Shown here: piece by piece, positions 8,430 to 21,778 of the stretch
How the letters are laid out: the number at the start of each line of letters is the position of its first letter
Position numbering within the stretch: position 1 is the stretch's first letter
Position numbers and translations under genes: made by a program
Origin: Psococerastis gibbosa
Taxonomy: Eukaryota; Arthropoda; Insecta; Psocodea; Psocidae
Length of the DNA: 64,000 bases
Reading direction: 5' to 3'
NCBI GenBank assembly: GCA_963971405.1
Contig: OZ020490.1
Coordinates: 7,674,874 to 7,738,873, forward strand
Notes under the pieces: generated by a model
Databases searched by the model: none
What the model saw: only the letters and a program-made list of their open reading frames with translations
Told to the model about the DNA's origin: nothing

Positions 8430-11400
8430 ATGTCTGAAACCGAGTACTTTCCTTCCGTATTGCCGCAGGTCTTTGAAGCTTTACAACAAGCGGACATCCA
8501 ATTACTCTCTGAATGCAGCCCCAAAGATGTACGACCGATTCTGTCAACATTGGTGCGGATGAGTCTAATTAAGCCGCTAGATGCTACTAGAGAATGCACG
8601 GAGTTGCGCACAGAAATTCTCAAAATATTAACCGGTATTGAACATGTGAATGCAATAATTGCTTTGCTCTCCATAGATTTCCATGCCCTAGAAGTTGACG
8701 TCAAGCGAGAGCAACAGATGAGACAAAAAATGCCACCCGATTGCATGGGTCGTTCGCCTGCCCTAGCAGTTGAATTTGAAAGAACTGACTCAGTGACGCG
8801 CTTACGTATTGTTATTAGAGAGTTATTTTATTTAACATCGATCATCCAAGAAAAAGAAGCGCCTATTAAGCAGTCTGACCTGTTTGATAACGCAGTTTAC
8901 TTGGCCGAAATTTGCGACGTTGTATGTATTGCTCTAGCAGAACTGCCTGCTCTGTTAATAATTCACGACGTGATTGAAACACTGATTCATCTGAAATACG
9001 GGCCTGAAATGGCGTGTTGGATATTGGCTAACTTGCCACACTGTTTTCGACAGGTTTGCCACATGTTGATTGCTAATGGGGAGCGGCAGGATGAGGAGAC
9101 TGTGATGGGTCGGATGAGAAATAAAACTCTCAGGCTGTTATGCAAGATGAACCCGTCGCAGTCGTTGCTGGTGCGGAATAAGTGCATTGAGTTCTGTAGA
9201 ATGCCAGGTAAGGAAATCGAAGTCTGTATAGCAAAAAGTTAAAAAAAAAGAACTAGTGCATTTTACAATGTGCTAGAAGTAGTAGCAGTAGTATTTGGAG
9301 AAATAGCAAGAATGCTAATAAAAAAAGCAAAAACAATCACTTTCACTATTAAGTCATCCACTTATCGAGTAAACCACTTCGCACATCCTCTTGTAAATGT
9401 AAAGGAGATGAAGAAGTAAAACTTTACCACCCAGAATAAGGGATATTGGGGACAATAAGTTGTTCTGCAAAATGTTTAAAAAAAATTGTTGAACATTTGT
9501 CCGTATTCTGTCAGTGAGTTCTTTGAAGTCTATAGGAATTAGAAATAGCATTCCCCACCCTCTAATACTCCACTCCACTAACACATACTAACACTCTTAA
9601 CATTGACCTAATAACTGCCAGTTATCTAACGCTAGGATTTTATGTAATTTTATTTAATTATGTATACGCATTTTTTTTCCTCTAATTCTGACGATGCCTA
9701 AAACTAAGACGACATGCCTAGGCGGTTGGCTTAGTTAAGACTGGTGGATATACTGAAATGCTGGAGCCGGGATGATAGGCCGCGGTCGTTCTGAATGCGT
9801 ACTTCCTTCCAAACGTTCAAACTGTGTAGACTTCTAATATTCTTTTTTCTTTCTTTTTTTTCTCAGTTAAATCAGTTATATTCATGCCATTTTCAAGCTA
9901 GCTAGGGCTAGCTTCTGGGCTTCGTCTCTCTTGCTTCTTCTCTATTTCATTTTAAGCATCTATCAATAATTAATTCAATATTGTTGTTTTTTGTAAGGTC
10001 AGCATGAAAAGAAGACTTTATAGTCTTATTGTTCGCATTTTGTTTTTTGCAATAAAGTCGTTTTCAATTCAATTGTAACTATGGATCCGGCTCTCAACTG
10101 GAAACCTCATGTTAACAACCTTTGCGCAAAGCTCACCTCTTGCGCGTTCCTCTTGTGGAGCCTATCCTTCCTGGTCAGTACTGATGTTATGAAATCGGTC
10201 TGTTATGGCCTCTTCGAGTCGCACCTAAGTTATGGAGTAATCTGCTGGGGCAACTCAGTTGACGCCCCCAGGGCATTTCTCATACAAAAAAGGGCCATTA
10301 GGACCATGGCTGGTGTTAGGGACCAGACTGTTTCGTGCAGACCGCTGATTCAGAGCTCCGGAATCCTGACCCTCCCGGCTCTATACATATTGGAGGTAAC
10401 GAAATTTGCCAGGCCAAATCCCAACCTCATTAGATCTCGGGACATACATGCCCACAACACTAGAAATCGTAATCGTATGAACAGAGAATCATGTAGGCTT
10501 ACCTTAACCCTTAAATCTCCCGAAGTCATGGGAGCCAGACTTTTTAACGTTTTACCGCCCAGAATAAGGGTTATTGAGGAAAATAAGTTGTTCTACAGCG
10601 TGCTTAAAAAAGAACTGTTAAACTTTTGTCCGTATTCTGTCAGTGAGTTTTTTGAAGTCTAAAGGAATTATAAATAGGATTCCCCACCCTCTAATACTCC
10701 ACACCCCTAACACATACTAACACTCTTAACATTGACCTAATAACTGCCAGTTATCTAACGGTAGGATTTCATTTTATTTTATTATGTATGCGCATTTTTT
10801 TCCCTCTAAATTTTGACGATGCCTAAAACTAAGACGACATGCCTAGGCGGTTGGCTTAGTTAAGACTGGTGGAAATACGGAAATACTGTATCTCAGAGGC
10901 TCACCAGCAATAGTTTCTGAGCTCAGTTGCTATTGAGCCACGTACCACGGCCTATCATCCCGGATTATACTGCTTCATCACGTAACTCCACCCGTGAAAG
11001 CCTTTGTAATTATAATGTGCTGGTATTATGGCTGGGAATAATTACTGGTAATTACAATAGTCTTAACGCAACACAGGCATAAAAATTACCTTTCAGAAAT
11101 AAATTAAATAATAAATTTATCGGAATATCAGGTATTTAATAAGAGAATAAATGGTAGGGCGTCGATAATATAGGACATAACCACTAAAATGTAATAGTGA
11201 AATTATCATACTCTTGGTTGTATAACCTTATGAAGCCGAAGCTTTCTTCAAAAGTGTGGCGCATAACGCTGGTGCCGAGTTGAAATAATAGCAAAACGTA
11301 AATATAAAGCAATTTTTTTATGTGTTTCAGGTCTGGCAATTTTACTAAGTTTGGACCACGGGCAAGACGTAGACATGGTAGGATTCATATCAGGACTGCT

Positions 11401-14400
11401 GCTGGGGAATGACCAGGCCGTCAGAAACTGGTTTTCTGTATTTATCCGCAACGGGCAGAAACGCAAAGCAGAAGGAAACATGGCTCTTCAATTATTGAGA
11501 GATGAGCTACTGCGACAATTGAATCATCTTATAATACAAGGGAAAGAAGGTAAATTTAGACTCTAGGATAAATAATTAGGGTTGCTATCGTAATATTACG
11601 TATTAAGTGTAATGTACATAATAGTTAACGTTAAACTTACTTAGTTACTAGCCAACGCCCACCCTTGGCATGTCGGCCATCTGGTGACGCGCGGACCAGT
11701 AGTATTTTTTGGAACTCATCTTCATTTGTTGGTGTGTGGTCGTTCGCCGCGCACGACGTGAGGTGTTCTGCGTCCATCCCTGCGTCCATCTGGGGGTGTC
11801 CACATAGGTCGCAAGCGCAGGAATCACGTGAGTGAGTGAGTGCTTAAGTCTTAAGGAATTAGCAATTCGATGTTAAGTTGATTCTAAATTATATACTGTT
11901 TATGTTGCTGACCACTAGTTGAGTGACAGAGAGGGCCTTCCTAACTCCCCTAGGGTGGTCTCATCTGAAAATAAGGTCATTAAATAAAATATATTATTTC
12001 AGGCCACCTCGAGCAATCCTGTGTGGTGACAGCTTCTGCGTTCCTGCGCCTGTACTCGGCCCTGCGCTGTATCGCTGGCATCAAATTCCATGACGAAGAG
12101 GTGGCTTTGATTGTACAACTGCTAACTAGCAGACCGCCTGCTAGTTCCGCAGGTGTCCGCTTCGTCAGCCTGGCGCTGTGTATGTTGATCGCCTGCCCTG
12201 CTCTCATCACCCTGCCTGAGCACGAGAGGAAGGCCGTGGCTTGGGTTCAGTGGCTTGTTAAAGGAGAGACTTACTTCGAAAGGTATTTTGTTTTTCTGTA
12301 GGTTGTTTAAGTCAGGCGCCCATTCCACCGACCGGCTAGGGCTATTTACAAAAACAGTGACGTGGTAGCAGACATTCAAGACTTGGGCGGGGTTTCCACC
12401 AACCTCGCATTGCAGAATTGACGGAAATGTTTATTTTCCTCTATGCCATAGTTAAAATTGATCAATGATCATACAATAAAATCACAAACTAAAATTAAAA
12501 AAATGGCGTCATGGGATATGTTAAGTACAAACATTTTAATAGATTTCTATAAAAAGAAAAATTCTAATCCGTCAATGTCATTCGCATTCTGCAATGCGAG
12601 GTCGGTGGAAACGCCACCTAAGTCTTGAATGTCTGCTAACACGTCACCGTTTTTGTAAAAGCCCTAGCCGGTCGGTGGAATGGGCGCCTTAGCATTACTT
12701 ACTTACTCTACTTTACTTTACTTTTTCCGCGCCAATGCCATTTCCTCATGGAGGTCGGCGGCAGAGCTGCGGCGTTTCCAGACGGTTCTGTCTTACGGGT
12801 CCTCCCTTGTGATATTACTAAGTCCTAAACTCGGAATTTGTTCGGAAACTTATGAGTTCCTTGAAAAATCAGCTAATTTTTCATGTTTTACTTTGCCTTT
12901 TTTAAATAAATAAATCTTGACTTTTTGTAGTTCTATTACTAAGCCAAACTAGCGGAGTTAGGGCTGTAAAGCCCTCTCTTACACTCAACTAGGATGGCCC
13001 GGGACCGCCTGCTTTAAATGCCCTTTAAACATTTAGCCGGTGGGGGATTCGAACCAACAACCTTTCGGGTGAAAGTCAGAGTCGGTACCACTACACTACA
13101 GGACCTGACAGAATTAATGCATCTCTTACAATTTAGGCTACGTTATTCTCCCCCACTTTAAGCCGAAAACTGTACATAGGTGTGTAGTAGTAGTTTTGAC
13201 GGAATTAAATCCAACATTCGGTTTTCTTTATAATATAACTGTCCTATAATTTTAATTTCAGTGTAAGTGGAGCTGGGTTCGGTGAGATGTTACTGCTAAT
13301 GGCCATTCATTTCCACAGCAATCAGCTGAGTGCCATTTGTGAATTGGTGTGCACGACATTAGGAATGAAGGTAAGATATACATATATTGCAGTCTATTGT
13401 ACGTATTGTAGATTGCAGGCAGCACAAAAAAACAGAATACGGTACCTATAAAGATCATCAACCTTTAGGCAAAACTGTTGAATTTGAATACTTAAATGTT
13501 GTCTGCTGTGGAGCGGGATCATTTTATTACACATTATAACTGGTGTAAATAATTTCTCACCGAATAATTTATTCTTTTACTTTGATGCTAAGCCTCAGCA
13601 CAGTACGGATCGTACTCGTGTTAAGACGTGCGTTACTAGTTGCAACTTGTCTTTAACAGTCATTGCTATTATACTTTTTTAACTACTAACTCGCCTTTGG
13701 CTTCTTTCATGGAACCTGGGGACATTGTGTACGCTGCGGATGCTCCTCTTACCCGCCTGATTGTATATGTGTATGCTAAGTCGGTAGGTGTCCCATTTTA
13801 TTTAGGATTCTCCAAGTAATCTGTTCCTTACGAGCCATGCTGTAAGGTTTTGAAAAATGGCGCGCAATGTGACCACTCATAATCTTGAGACAGTTTGGAA
13901 CTTGTCGGCGGGCTGTCAAAAGCAGCTGAGAAGGTGCGAGACTTTTGTAAAGCGAAAAACGGATTTTTACTTCGAGTTTACTTGAATATTATACAAATTA
14001 AGTGAAGAGTGTCGAATACGTGACTTGTGTTGAAACCCGGAGGTATGACCGTGGAAGGTGAAAAGGATAAAGCCGATAAGTGCTGAAGGGGCCTATGGGA
14101 GGCTAAGGGACGGGTTTTCGGCAATCCTGGGAGGACCGGGCTTGGTGGCTAGGGGGAACCGGCATATATAAAAAGATGATGTGACAACCGGATTCAGCCT
14201 GGGGTGGTCTACCCTGGGCCAGTAACGACCGAGGACGATGCTGACGGGGTAATCTAAAATTGCTGAGAGGCTGTTTGACAACTCCCCGCGGGCGCTACGT
14301 CAGCCAACCTTCTTTCGGGTAATTCTTCGCTTCAGTCCAGGTAGCATCGTTTCATTTTTAGTTATATAAATCAGGCAATCAATCAGTTACAGCATTTGTT

Positions 14401-17400
14401 CAAATTGTTTATTATCTTCTACCTGTTACGTAATCAGATCTCTGTTAGTTGGGCCTACTGTTTATCCTGTATGATGGCAATCTTCTTATTAAGTGGACCA
14501 CGCCTTAATAAAAGGAGCACTAGTTACAATTTTGGTAAATTAGGAAAAAGAGTTAGTGGTTGACGCCCAGAGGCATTTTGTCGTAGTTTAAATTTTAGGT
14601 TAGGTAAACATACAGTAGGTTGATGCTAACTGAGGTCTGCTCACGTAAACTGGACTGGCTTTATTTTCTTCCATGGGTTTAACTATTGTTCAATTGATTG
14701 TAGGAAATTTGTTTATTACGTAACTTTAATTTGCCGGGAGCCAAAGTGGTCAATTATCTTTAATATACAGTATATGTAAAATTTAAGTTGTGTAAAGTTG
14801 TGGTGTTGTTTTCCCCTATTCCCAATTTTCTCCAATAAATTGCTTTGGTCAGTTTTCCTATAGCTTGTTGGTTTCATTTAAGAGACACCCTAGTTTTGTG
14901 GTTCAACAACTCTGAGAGTCAGTTCTTGGGATACTGCAGTAGGGATTAGGCGATGGACTATTGGGGTTTGTACGTCGCGGCTGTTATTGACAAGTCAAAG
15001 AAATGTTAGACTACCTTTTGAGTTTGACAGTAGATCGGAATAAGCTAATACCTGCTAAGGTACCCCAAGCAATGATGCTTGCTCGCTAGTTTTGGGAGAC
15101 GTTTTGAGCTAGCCTATACTTCCTGAGTTTTGTTTTTCACCTGGTTTTCCCAAGAGCTGGGGAGGTGGGGCGTCCGTGATGCAGCTGATGGCCAGTCATG
15201 TCGAGAAAGAAACAAGTGACAAAAAGAGAAAGTTACAATGCCCACCACCCTTAGAAATGCATCAGTAAAGACTTCAATGCGGCCCCGATATGTATTGCCA
15301 CTTGGGGGTGCTGTCCAGTGTTCCATACCTGAACGTTTCTAAGGTAGGGCACGGCCCTATGTCAGTCCTTCGCCTTGTCAGAACACCCTTGAGGACAGAA
15401 GCCCTGAAGAGCAAGGCGCCTTATTTTTTTTCAACTAATCTAACAATGAGTGTCTGTGGTAAGTTACTGTAGAATATACAGTTCCCTCATCTTGCCAGCT
15501 TTTCAGTTCTTACTGTTTAGATAATAATTAACCTCTATTGTTTCTAGATTCAAAGCAGGTCCAATAATATGACCCGTCTAAAACAAATCTTCACACAAGA
15601 AATCTTTACCGAACAAGTGGTCGCCGCGCATGCTGTCAAGGTTCCAGTTACAGCCGGTTTGCATGCTGGTATGACCGGATTTCTGCCAGTTCATTGTATA
15701 CATCAACTACTGAAGAGCAGGGCATTTGCAAAGCATAAAGTACCGATTCATAATTGGATTTACCGGCAACTGTGCAGTAGTGTGGCTCCACTACATCCAG
15801 TGTTGCCCGGTCTTGTGGAAGTAAGTATTTTGCTAAGCTACTTTAGTTTTCGGGATGCTAGCACCCACAAGAACTAAGCGTTATTTAAAACTTATGACGC
15901 AGAATTTGCAGACAGTCGTCATGAACAACAGACAAGACCGTAAAATACAGAGATGAAATTCATCTGAGTAAGCCGCCAGAGGACAAGAACCATTTGTGCG
16001 AGGAAGAGATTGCAATGGTTCGAACACGTAAACTGAATGGATAATAGCAGTTGCATGAGGCAATGGCTTGAGGAAGAAATAGGGGGAAGACCCAGGAAGA
16101 GTTCGGGGTGGATGAACCATTGATGAAGCGGCTAGCGAGAAGGACATTGCAATGGTTTGGACACGTTTAACAATATTTTATATTTTTAGGCATACGTGAA
16201 TTCGATCCTGCCAACAGGATCCAAAGCCTACGAGCAAACCCACACAAATCGCCCACTAACGGAGCAACAAATTCGCGCCGTTTTTCAAAATTTTACTCCG
16301 GGCCGCTCTGGTGAGAACTGCAAAACTGGTGAAGACTGGGGTGGAGGGGAATCAGCTTCGCTCGCTACTCAGCTACTGTTATTGTATTATCTGCTTCTGT
16401 ATGAAGATATTCGGCTCAGTAATAATGCGATTTTCACGGGTGGCAATCGGCAAGTCCGGTGTTATTCTGCGGAATTTTTGTCGGAGTTGCCTATAAAATA
16501 TTTATTGCAGCAGGTGGGTAAATTTCGTGTTTTTATCAAGAAGTTCCTCGCGCAAGTGCCGGATATGAATAGGAAACTTTCAAATTTACACTTATTGTAT
16601 ATGGAAAAATTAATAGTTTATTTATTAAAAAAAGAACACCGATTTTTAAAAGTAAAAGAAAATTAATAGCTTAGCTCCGGTTCCGGCACTAGGTGATCGT
16701 CAGATGTAATATGAAATAGAACTGAAATAGAAATGGATCAACAGTGGAAGGGGACAGGGCGAACGGCGCATGCGCAACTAGCTTCGGTGCCACCCGTGCC
16801 TGTGCACCGATATTCGAACCTGCCAAAAAACACCACATTAGAAATGACGTCACGCGTGCACAATTTATTCATAATGACCGGGCTTTCGTATAGGTCCCAG
16901 AAAACAATAAGACTCTCATCTGTTTCAGGCTCAAAAAGACCAAGCCAGCTTCGGCAGCTTATTTTCTTCTCTTCTCCGTCTCCTAGCAACACATTTCCCC
17001 CATTTGTCCCTCGTTGAAGACTGGTTGGATGAAGATCTCACACCCAAATTGTCAGCGACGCTGCCCAGAGCTTTGCCTTCCAAGTCAGCGATTGCCGGAA
17101 CGCTGGCTTGCTTGGCGACCTGCCCTGCCAAGGCGGCACGCATGCTGGAAAGACTGCTTATCGTGTCACCTACTGATATTTGGCCGCATGCTCAGCTGAT
17201 CGTCAGCCATTTTCCGGGGATTTTGGGGGCTAGTGTACCACAGTGTGTTCAGGAATTGTTCAAAGAGGTGAGTTGAAACAGAGATTACATGAAAGGACTG
17301 CTCGGCTGCCGTCAGTACCGCATTAATGATTGACTTCAGGCGCTTTCAGAAAAGGACACGCTAGAGGACGTTCTGCTTTCTTGCGGCAAAATAACTCTTT

Positions 17401-20400
17401 GACTGTTTTTTATGACACCCTCAGTCCCTCACTATCCGACACGAATCCGATCCAATAGAAAGAAAGAAAGACAATTGTCTTCATTTTCCATATGGGCGAA
17501 TTTTGGGCCTTTCGGCCCCCTCTTACAATTAACCAATAATAAATAGTACAATTTTATGTAATATTACAAATTTAACTGAAAAAACAAAACAGGAAAATAT
17601 TAAAAAATTAAAACTAACAAACACCATACAAACCCATAAAATAGTCTCACCCTTAAACTGCTTTAAACTTTATTCATTTCTTATGGTATAATGCTTAGTG
17701 GTGACTCCAGTATTCCTCATAAATAACATTTCTAAGCTTGTGTACTTCTGAGGGCATGGCGCATACAGACTCGCACGAGTATAAACACGCTACCACCTTG
17801 CCATCGAAGGGATTTGTCCCCAATAACCTATAAAACCACAGTTCAAGTGAGGCTTCTAAAAAATGTTTTGACTGTAGGTATGGCTACGACTCAACACAGT
17901 GCTACCTAGAACGTTATGGGTGATGACGATCAATAGTCTACTGCCCAAGGACAACTCAATGGAGGTTCTCACGCAAGAAAACATCGCTGTGGACCCCCTG
18001 CAGACGTTAAGAGTGGACCCCCGTGTATTCCGCTGTGCACCTGCGCTAACTATTATTCTGCGTGTACTACAGGTAACACTGCCTATTAGATATAGTGTTG
18101 GCGTTAAACAGTTATCCCCACTTAAGTCTATAGATCTTGTGCCCTCCACCGTATAGTCCCTCACACGTTGTAGCAGGTGCCCATCTTCTCTTCTTTTCTT
18201 GTGGCCCCACCACGGCAGTATTTAACTTGGACCATTCAAAACCACAGTATTGCACTACACATAAACATGCAACGCGTAAGCCCCAAAGGGCGTTGTGTTA
18301 TGATTAAAAAAAAAAAAAAAAAATTAACTTGGATAGCACTTTTAACTTGATAACTTCAACATTCTTACAATGTTGAAGTTTTCGAGTTATCCCTAATTAA
18401 GTGTGTTTGCCCAATCAAAGGTCCATCAGGATGTGTGGTAACTTGGAAAACAGGTTTAACTCGAGAACTTCAACATTGTGAATACCCTTAGAATTGTGTA
18501 TCTGTGCTAACTTGTCTATCAATACGAATCTTGCCGATGACCATCATAAATAAAGAATCAAATTATGTCTAGATAAGGTGGACTGTTGGTGTAGGTAGAT
18601 GGGGCCACCATGCCCCTGAAAGATAAACCTATAGATCGCGTGTTAAAGTACCTCATTGTTCATGATTCCCTGTCTTCGGATATAGCTTTCTAATTGTAAT
18701 AATTATAAAATCATCTGACATAAAACTACATGAAACTGTTTATTACTTTATATTTTTGTACCTAAGAAAATATACTAATCTATTATTTATTTATTTGCGT
18801 ACTGTAGGAAATTTTAAGTGATATTCTACTGTAATTTCACTGTTTTAGGCGTCGTTGGCGGCTTCACGGTGTCATCTAACGCGGCACATGTTAGATCACC
18901 CGCTCACTACCAAATGTGGCCAGTTGACGTCTGAATCTGAACGAGAGGAACTCCGATTGGCTGTTATTTCTACGCAGGAATCTGCGGCTGTCCAAGTAAA
19001 TATAGGAAAAAAAAGGTTTAGGCTTGAGGACGGGTAGAGGCTGCTTTTTCTTGACCACCTATTTATTAAAGATGCTGCGGTCAGCGTAATGGCAGGCAGT
19101 CGCGTTATTCCTCTACTGAGCGCAAAAAAATTTCTATTGCGTCGAGTCATGGGACGAATCCGAAATGACCGCATCAGGCAAGACCTGAAAGTGGATTCCA
19201 TTGAGAGAAGAGTCAAACTGGAATGGTTTGGCCACGTCCAAAAGATGGACGAGAATAGGACCACCCGGAGGTTGGCGGAGGCAAGGCCACAAGGTAGAAG
19301 ACCCATCGGCAGACCGAGGACAACCCTCGAGGGAAGAATGGAACAACTCGCTGTAGCTAGAGGAGAAACAATGGCCGAGCTCAAGACGGTAGCGTCCGAC
19401 CGACAAGTACAAGTCTGGGGTGATCCCCTCACCCTGTGCCCGCTGTACTAAGAGGGAAGAAGAAGCGTCGAGGCATCTTCCTTCCGTTATATAGTCCAGT
19501 CCCTTGTCATGGAGATCTTGTCCTTGTGTGCACACTTATCTCCGGGCTGATACGTGATATTGTTGTGGAATTGAAGAGGGAGGAAAGAAAGGAAGAAAAT
19601 TGTCTTTATTTTCCATTTGGGTAAATTATGAGCCTTTCGGCTCTCTTTGACAATCAACCCATAATAAAGAACCGGTACGAGTGAACCCGTACATGCTTTC
19701 CTATTAAAGGTTGTTAAGAGGTTAAAGGTCGGTTGCCTCGACTTTTCCTGTCCCAAAGTAAGCTTCAAATGTTAAATATTGAATGCGATACGGGGTTATA
19801 TAAGTGGGGCACGTTCTCGACAATAAAAACCAAGATATCTGGTTTTGTCCGATACCGACAGCTCTAGCGCGCGTACTATATTTCCAGTGTCCTCCTTGTA
19901 CCTCCTAATATTCCATGTTACTCAATTCTTGCGTTACACGAAAAGGATAACATTCCAGCTTTCAAGATCTCGTCATAAGTACAGTAGAGCCTCGGTAATC
20001 TGGACTCCCGCTTGTTCGGTGATCGCTGTAATCCGGCCGGGAAAGGGGCTTCTTAGGGGAAGCGGGCGGGTGTAGTTTCGGGCTGCTATGAGCCAATTCG
20101 TTGACTTTTTCAAGAAAAATGAACTAATGTTTTACTTTAACGACTTTAACTTACAGTTGTTTTGAACATGTACATTTTTGTTGGAAATTGCTTTCGAAAT
20201 TGAGTAGAGAAACTAAGGTTAAACGTGTGTTTTATTACAATTAAATAAAATGGCATACTATTGTATAATCCGGAAAGGGTGTTGTTTTTGCCTCTCCGGA
20301 TTAATGAGGCCTTACTGTAGTCAAAAATAATGAATTAAAAAGCAAAATTTTATTTCGTTGCTTTTCAGATTCTTTTAGAATACTGCTTAGAGACCACAGA

Positions 20401-21727
20401 GGACAGGAACCAGCAGGGTCAGCTGTTAGCGCTGCGAGAAGTACAGAGCCTCATCTGCTCATATTTACATCAAGTGTTCATCAGCGATCCAGGGTTGGCC
20501 AAACTTGTACATTTCCAGGGCTACCCACGGCAGCTGCTGCCCGTCACGGTGCAGGGTATCCCATCCATGCATATCTGTTTGGATTTTATTCCAGAGTTGC
20601 TGAGTCAGCCTAGTCTTGACAAACAGGTATGGTGTAGGTGCGACGGCTGATAGTTAATTCCAACGAGCGAATTTGTCTACACCAGTGGTTTCCAAACTGC
20701 GCTCCGTGGGGGCTCCACGACGAGGTCAAGACAAAATAAACTTAATGCTGAAAAGTCCATTTATAAAATTAAAGTATCAAGCTGATAGTTGCTGATGGTT
20801 GCGACAGATTTAAATTGTATCCTGTTTTAGCATGTAAACTTCTTGTAGAGGACAGAAGACTAACTTGACTTAGAGTTAGTTTTGGGTTTAATTTTCTGAA
20901 AGTTTGAGACCTCGAATAAATGTCAAGCTTTTTCCTATGCTATACGATCTTGTAACTATCACTTATGTTAACAGTAAAAGTAAACTCACCTTTTTTCCCC
21001 GAGTTTAAATTTATTTTAATAAGTGATTATTTAGCACTAAACCCCTTGTTTAAGTTACCCTTCTGTGCCTAATCCTGACTCATTTAAGGAATTGCCTCTG
21101 CTTGGAGTAGCTCGCTTCGCGAGATCACTTCCTAGTATCTTGGGAGTTTCAACTAATCTATAAATGTTATTAAATCATAAAATCTAGAACCACATCAGAA
21201 CTTTCTTGAATATATTCGGAAACTGGAGACATAACATTGAAATCGACAGAGATATCAACATACGACATATAAACATACTCATATAAACATTTTTTTGCAG
21301 ACCTGTGTAATAACAAGCCATTAATTACGCCTGTGCTCGTGCAGATTTCGCCATTTCATTCCATTATTTTGCATTGCAGGTATTCGCAGTGGACCTAGTT
21401 TCCCATCTGAGCGTTCAATACGCCGTACCCAAGTCCCTAAGCGTCGCGCGTCTCGCCATCAACACATTATCAACTCTACTGACAGTGTTACCCACCAATA
21501 TGCGGTGCAGTCTGTTTAGCCCGATACTGCCGTCGTTGGTGCGGATATGCGGCGCATTTCCGCCTCTAGCAGACGACACTGTATCCTTACTGATGCAGCT
21601 GGGCCGCGTCGTGTCTGCGCAGGCATCGCTTGAGACTATTGAGGCCAATGAGAAGCTGTGCGCGGATGTTCATCTGGCGTTTCAGGAAGTTTTGCAGTGT
21701 GCCGTTATAAATCCGTCATTGTATTAA
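8430..21727 (+). CDS. INTS2: Integrator complex subunit 2 (INTS2), 11 exons
   Basis: INTS2 is a large helical-repeat scaffold of the Integrator complex, which cleaves snRNA and paused nascent transcripts on RNA polymerase II. Exons: 8430-9207, 11331-11549, 12003-12282, 13262-13370, 15548-15820, 16190-16513, 16929-17267, 17878-18072, 18849-18995, 20369-20626 and 21380-21727. All introns are GT-AG and all phases join, giving 1089 aa (human about 1200). Blocks conserved with animal INTS2 run throughout: IIALLSIDFHALE, NGERQDEE, LLCKMNPSQ, GFISGLLLG, FSVFIRNGQ, LTSRPPASSAGVRFVSL, FTQEIFTEQVV, TGFLPVHCIHQLL, VHFQGYPRQLLP, VPKSLSVARLA. The start ATG begins MSETEYFPSVLPQVFEALQQ. Introns carry insertions: two LINE 3' ends in intron 1, a MITE and a SINE in intron 3, a LINE tail in intron 5, and a LINE tail plus a Tigger-like MITE in intron 9. 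Intron 4 (13371-15547) shows nothing recognisable. No frame damage is seen. Confidence 0.96.
9350..9760 (+). pseudogene. LINE 3'-end fragment (first of two) in INTS2 intron 1
   Basis: From about 9418 this matches 10548-10892 nearly base for base: CCCAGAATAAGG, TCCGTATTCTGTCAGTGAG, TTCCCCACCCTCTAATACTC, GACGACATGCCTAGGCGGTTGG. It contains only the last codons and the 3' UTR of the LINE whose longer copy starts at 10081. Confidence 0.7.
10081..10895 (+). pseudogene. 5'-truncated jockey/CR1-like LINE in INTS2 intron 1
   Basis: An open frame of 193 aa (to 10662) encodes the end of a non-LTR reverse transcriptase: LNWKPHVNNLCAKLTS, LFESHLSYGVICWGNSVDA, LIQKRAIRTMAG, HNTRNRNRMN, LFNVLPPRIRVIEEN. 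This is the C-terminal 'thumb' and tail typical of jockey/CR1-type elements. The catalytic palm is absent, so the copy is dead on arrival. The 3' UTR runs to about 10892. It lies in the same orientation as INTS2. Confidence 0.75.
12315..12688. mobile_element. Foldback Tourist-like MITE, copy B (INTS2 intron 3)
   Basis: A 374-bp palindromic copy starting GGCGCCCATTCCACCGACC and ending GGTGGAATGGGCGCC, with internal GTGACGTGGTAGCAGAC in both arms. Flanks are TCA and TTA. It lies entirely within intron 3 (12283-13261). Confidence 0.8.
12906..13112 (-). mobile_element. tRNA-derived SINE, family 2, copy 3 (INTS2 intron 3)
   Basis: Reverse-oriented copy with an AAATAAATAAATC tail, GGGCTGTAAAGCCCTC and the tRNA-like head with B box (reverse of GGGATTCGAACC) at about 13045-13110. 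It is separated from MITE copy B by about 215 bp in the same intron. Confidence 0.7.
15930..16175 (+). pseudogene. LINE tail fragments in INTS2 intron 5
   Basis: The frame near 16120-16168 reads KRLARRTLQWFGHV, the conserved non-LTR reverse-transcriptase tail. An imperfect second copy of the same motif lies just upstream near 16010. The fragment ends about 20 bp before the exon-6 acceptor. Confidence 0.45.
19089..19480 (+). pseudogene. LINE reverse-transcriptase C-terminal fragment (INTS2 intron 9)
   Basis: The frame reads GRIRNDRIRQDLKVDSIERR, then LEWFGHVQKMDENRTTRRLA and ARPQGRRPIGRPRTTLE. It ends at an ACTAAGAGGGAAGAAGAAG tail. It closely matches the copy at 54600-55130, which ends with a similar GAAGAAGG tail, so both are 3' ends of one LINE family with a GAA-type tail. 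Confidence 0.7.
19590..19780 (+). repeat. Interspersed repeat fragment (INTS2 intron 9)
   Basis: The segment AATTGTCTTTATTTTCCATT ... CCTTTCGGCTCTC ... ACCCGTACATGCTTTCCTATT has relatives at 17467-17545 (INTS2 intron 7) and 63795-63832. It is likely a 3' end of a retroelement. Confidence 0.5.
19982..20317. mobile_element. pogo/Tigger-like MITE (INTS2 intron 9)
   Basis: A 336-bp non-coding element with inverted ends CAGTAGAGCCTCGGTAATC and GATTAATGAGGCCTTACTG and a TA duplication on both sides (19980-19981, 20318-20319). The terminal sequence is of the pogo/Tigger type within Tc1/mariner. A partial relative is at 61754-61815. Confidence 0.8.
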
Positions 21728-21772
21728 AAAATAGATTTTTATTTATTTTTAATAATTGTCTATTACGTTAAT

Positions 21773-21778
21773 ATTAAA
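21773..21778 (+). terminator. Candidate variant polyadenylation signal ATTAAA of INTS2
   Basis: ATTAAA lies 46 nt past the INTS2 stop. No canonical AATAAA is seen closer. A run of about 25 A at 21886-21910 is too far away and is probably a retroelement tail. Confidence 0.3.

Noticed and set aside
10081-10662. 193-aa frame as a host gene in INTS2 intron 1
   Set aside because: Its motifs are those of a non-LTR reverse-transcriptase C-terminus, and its 3' UTR is repeated at 9418.
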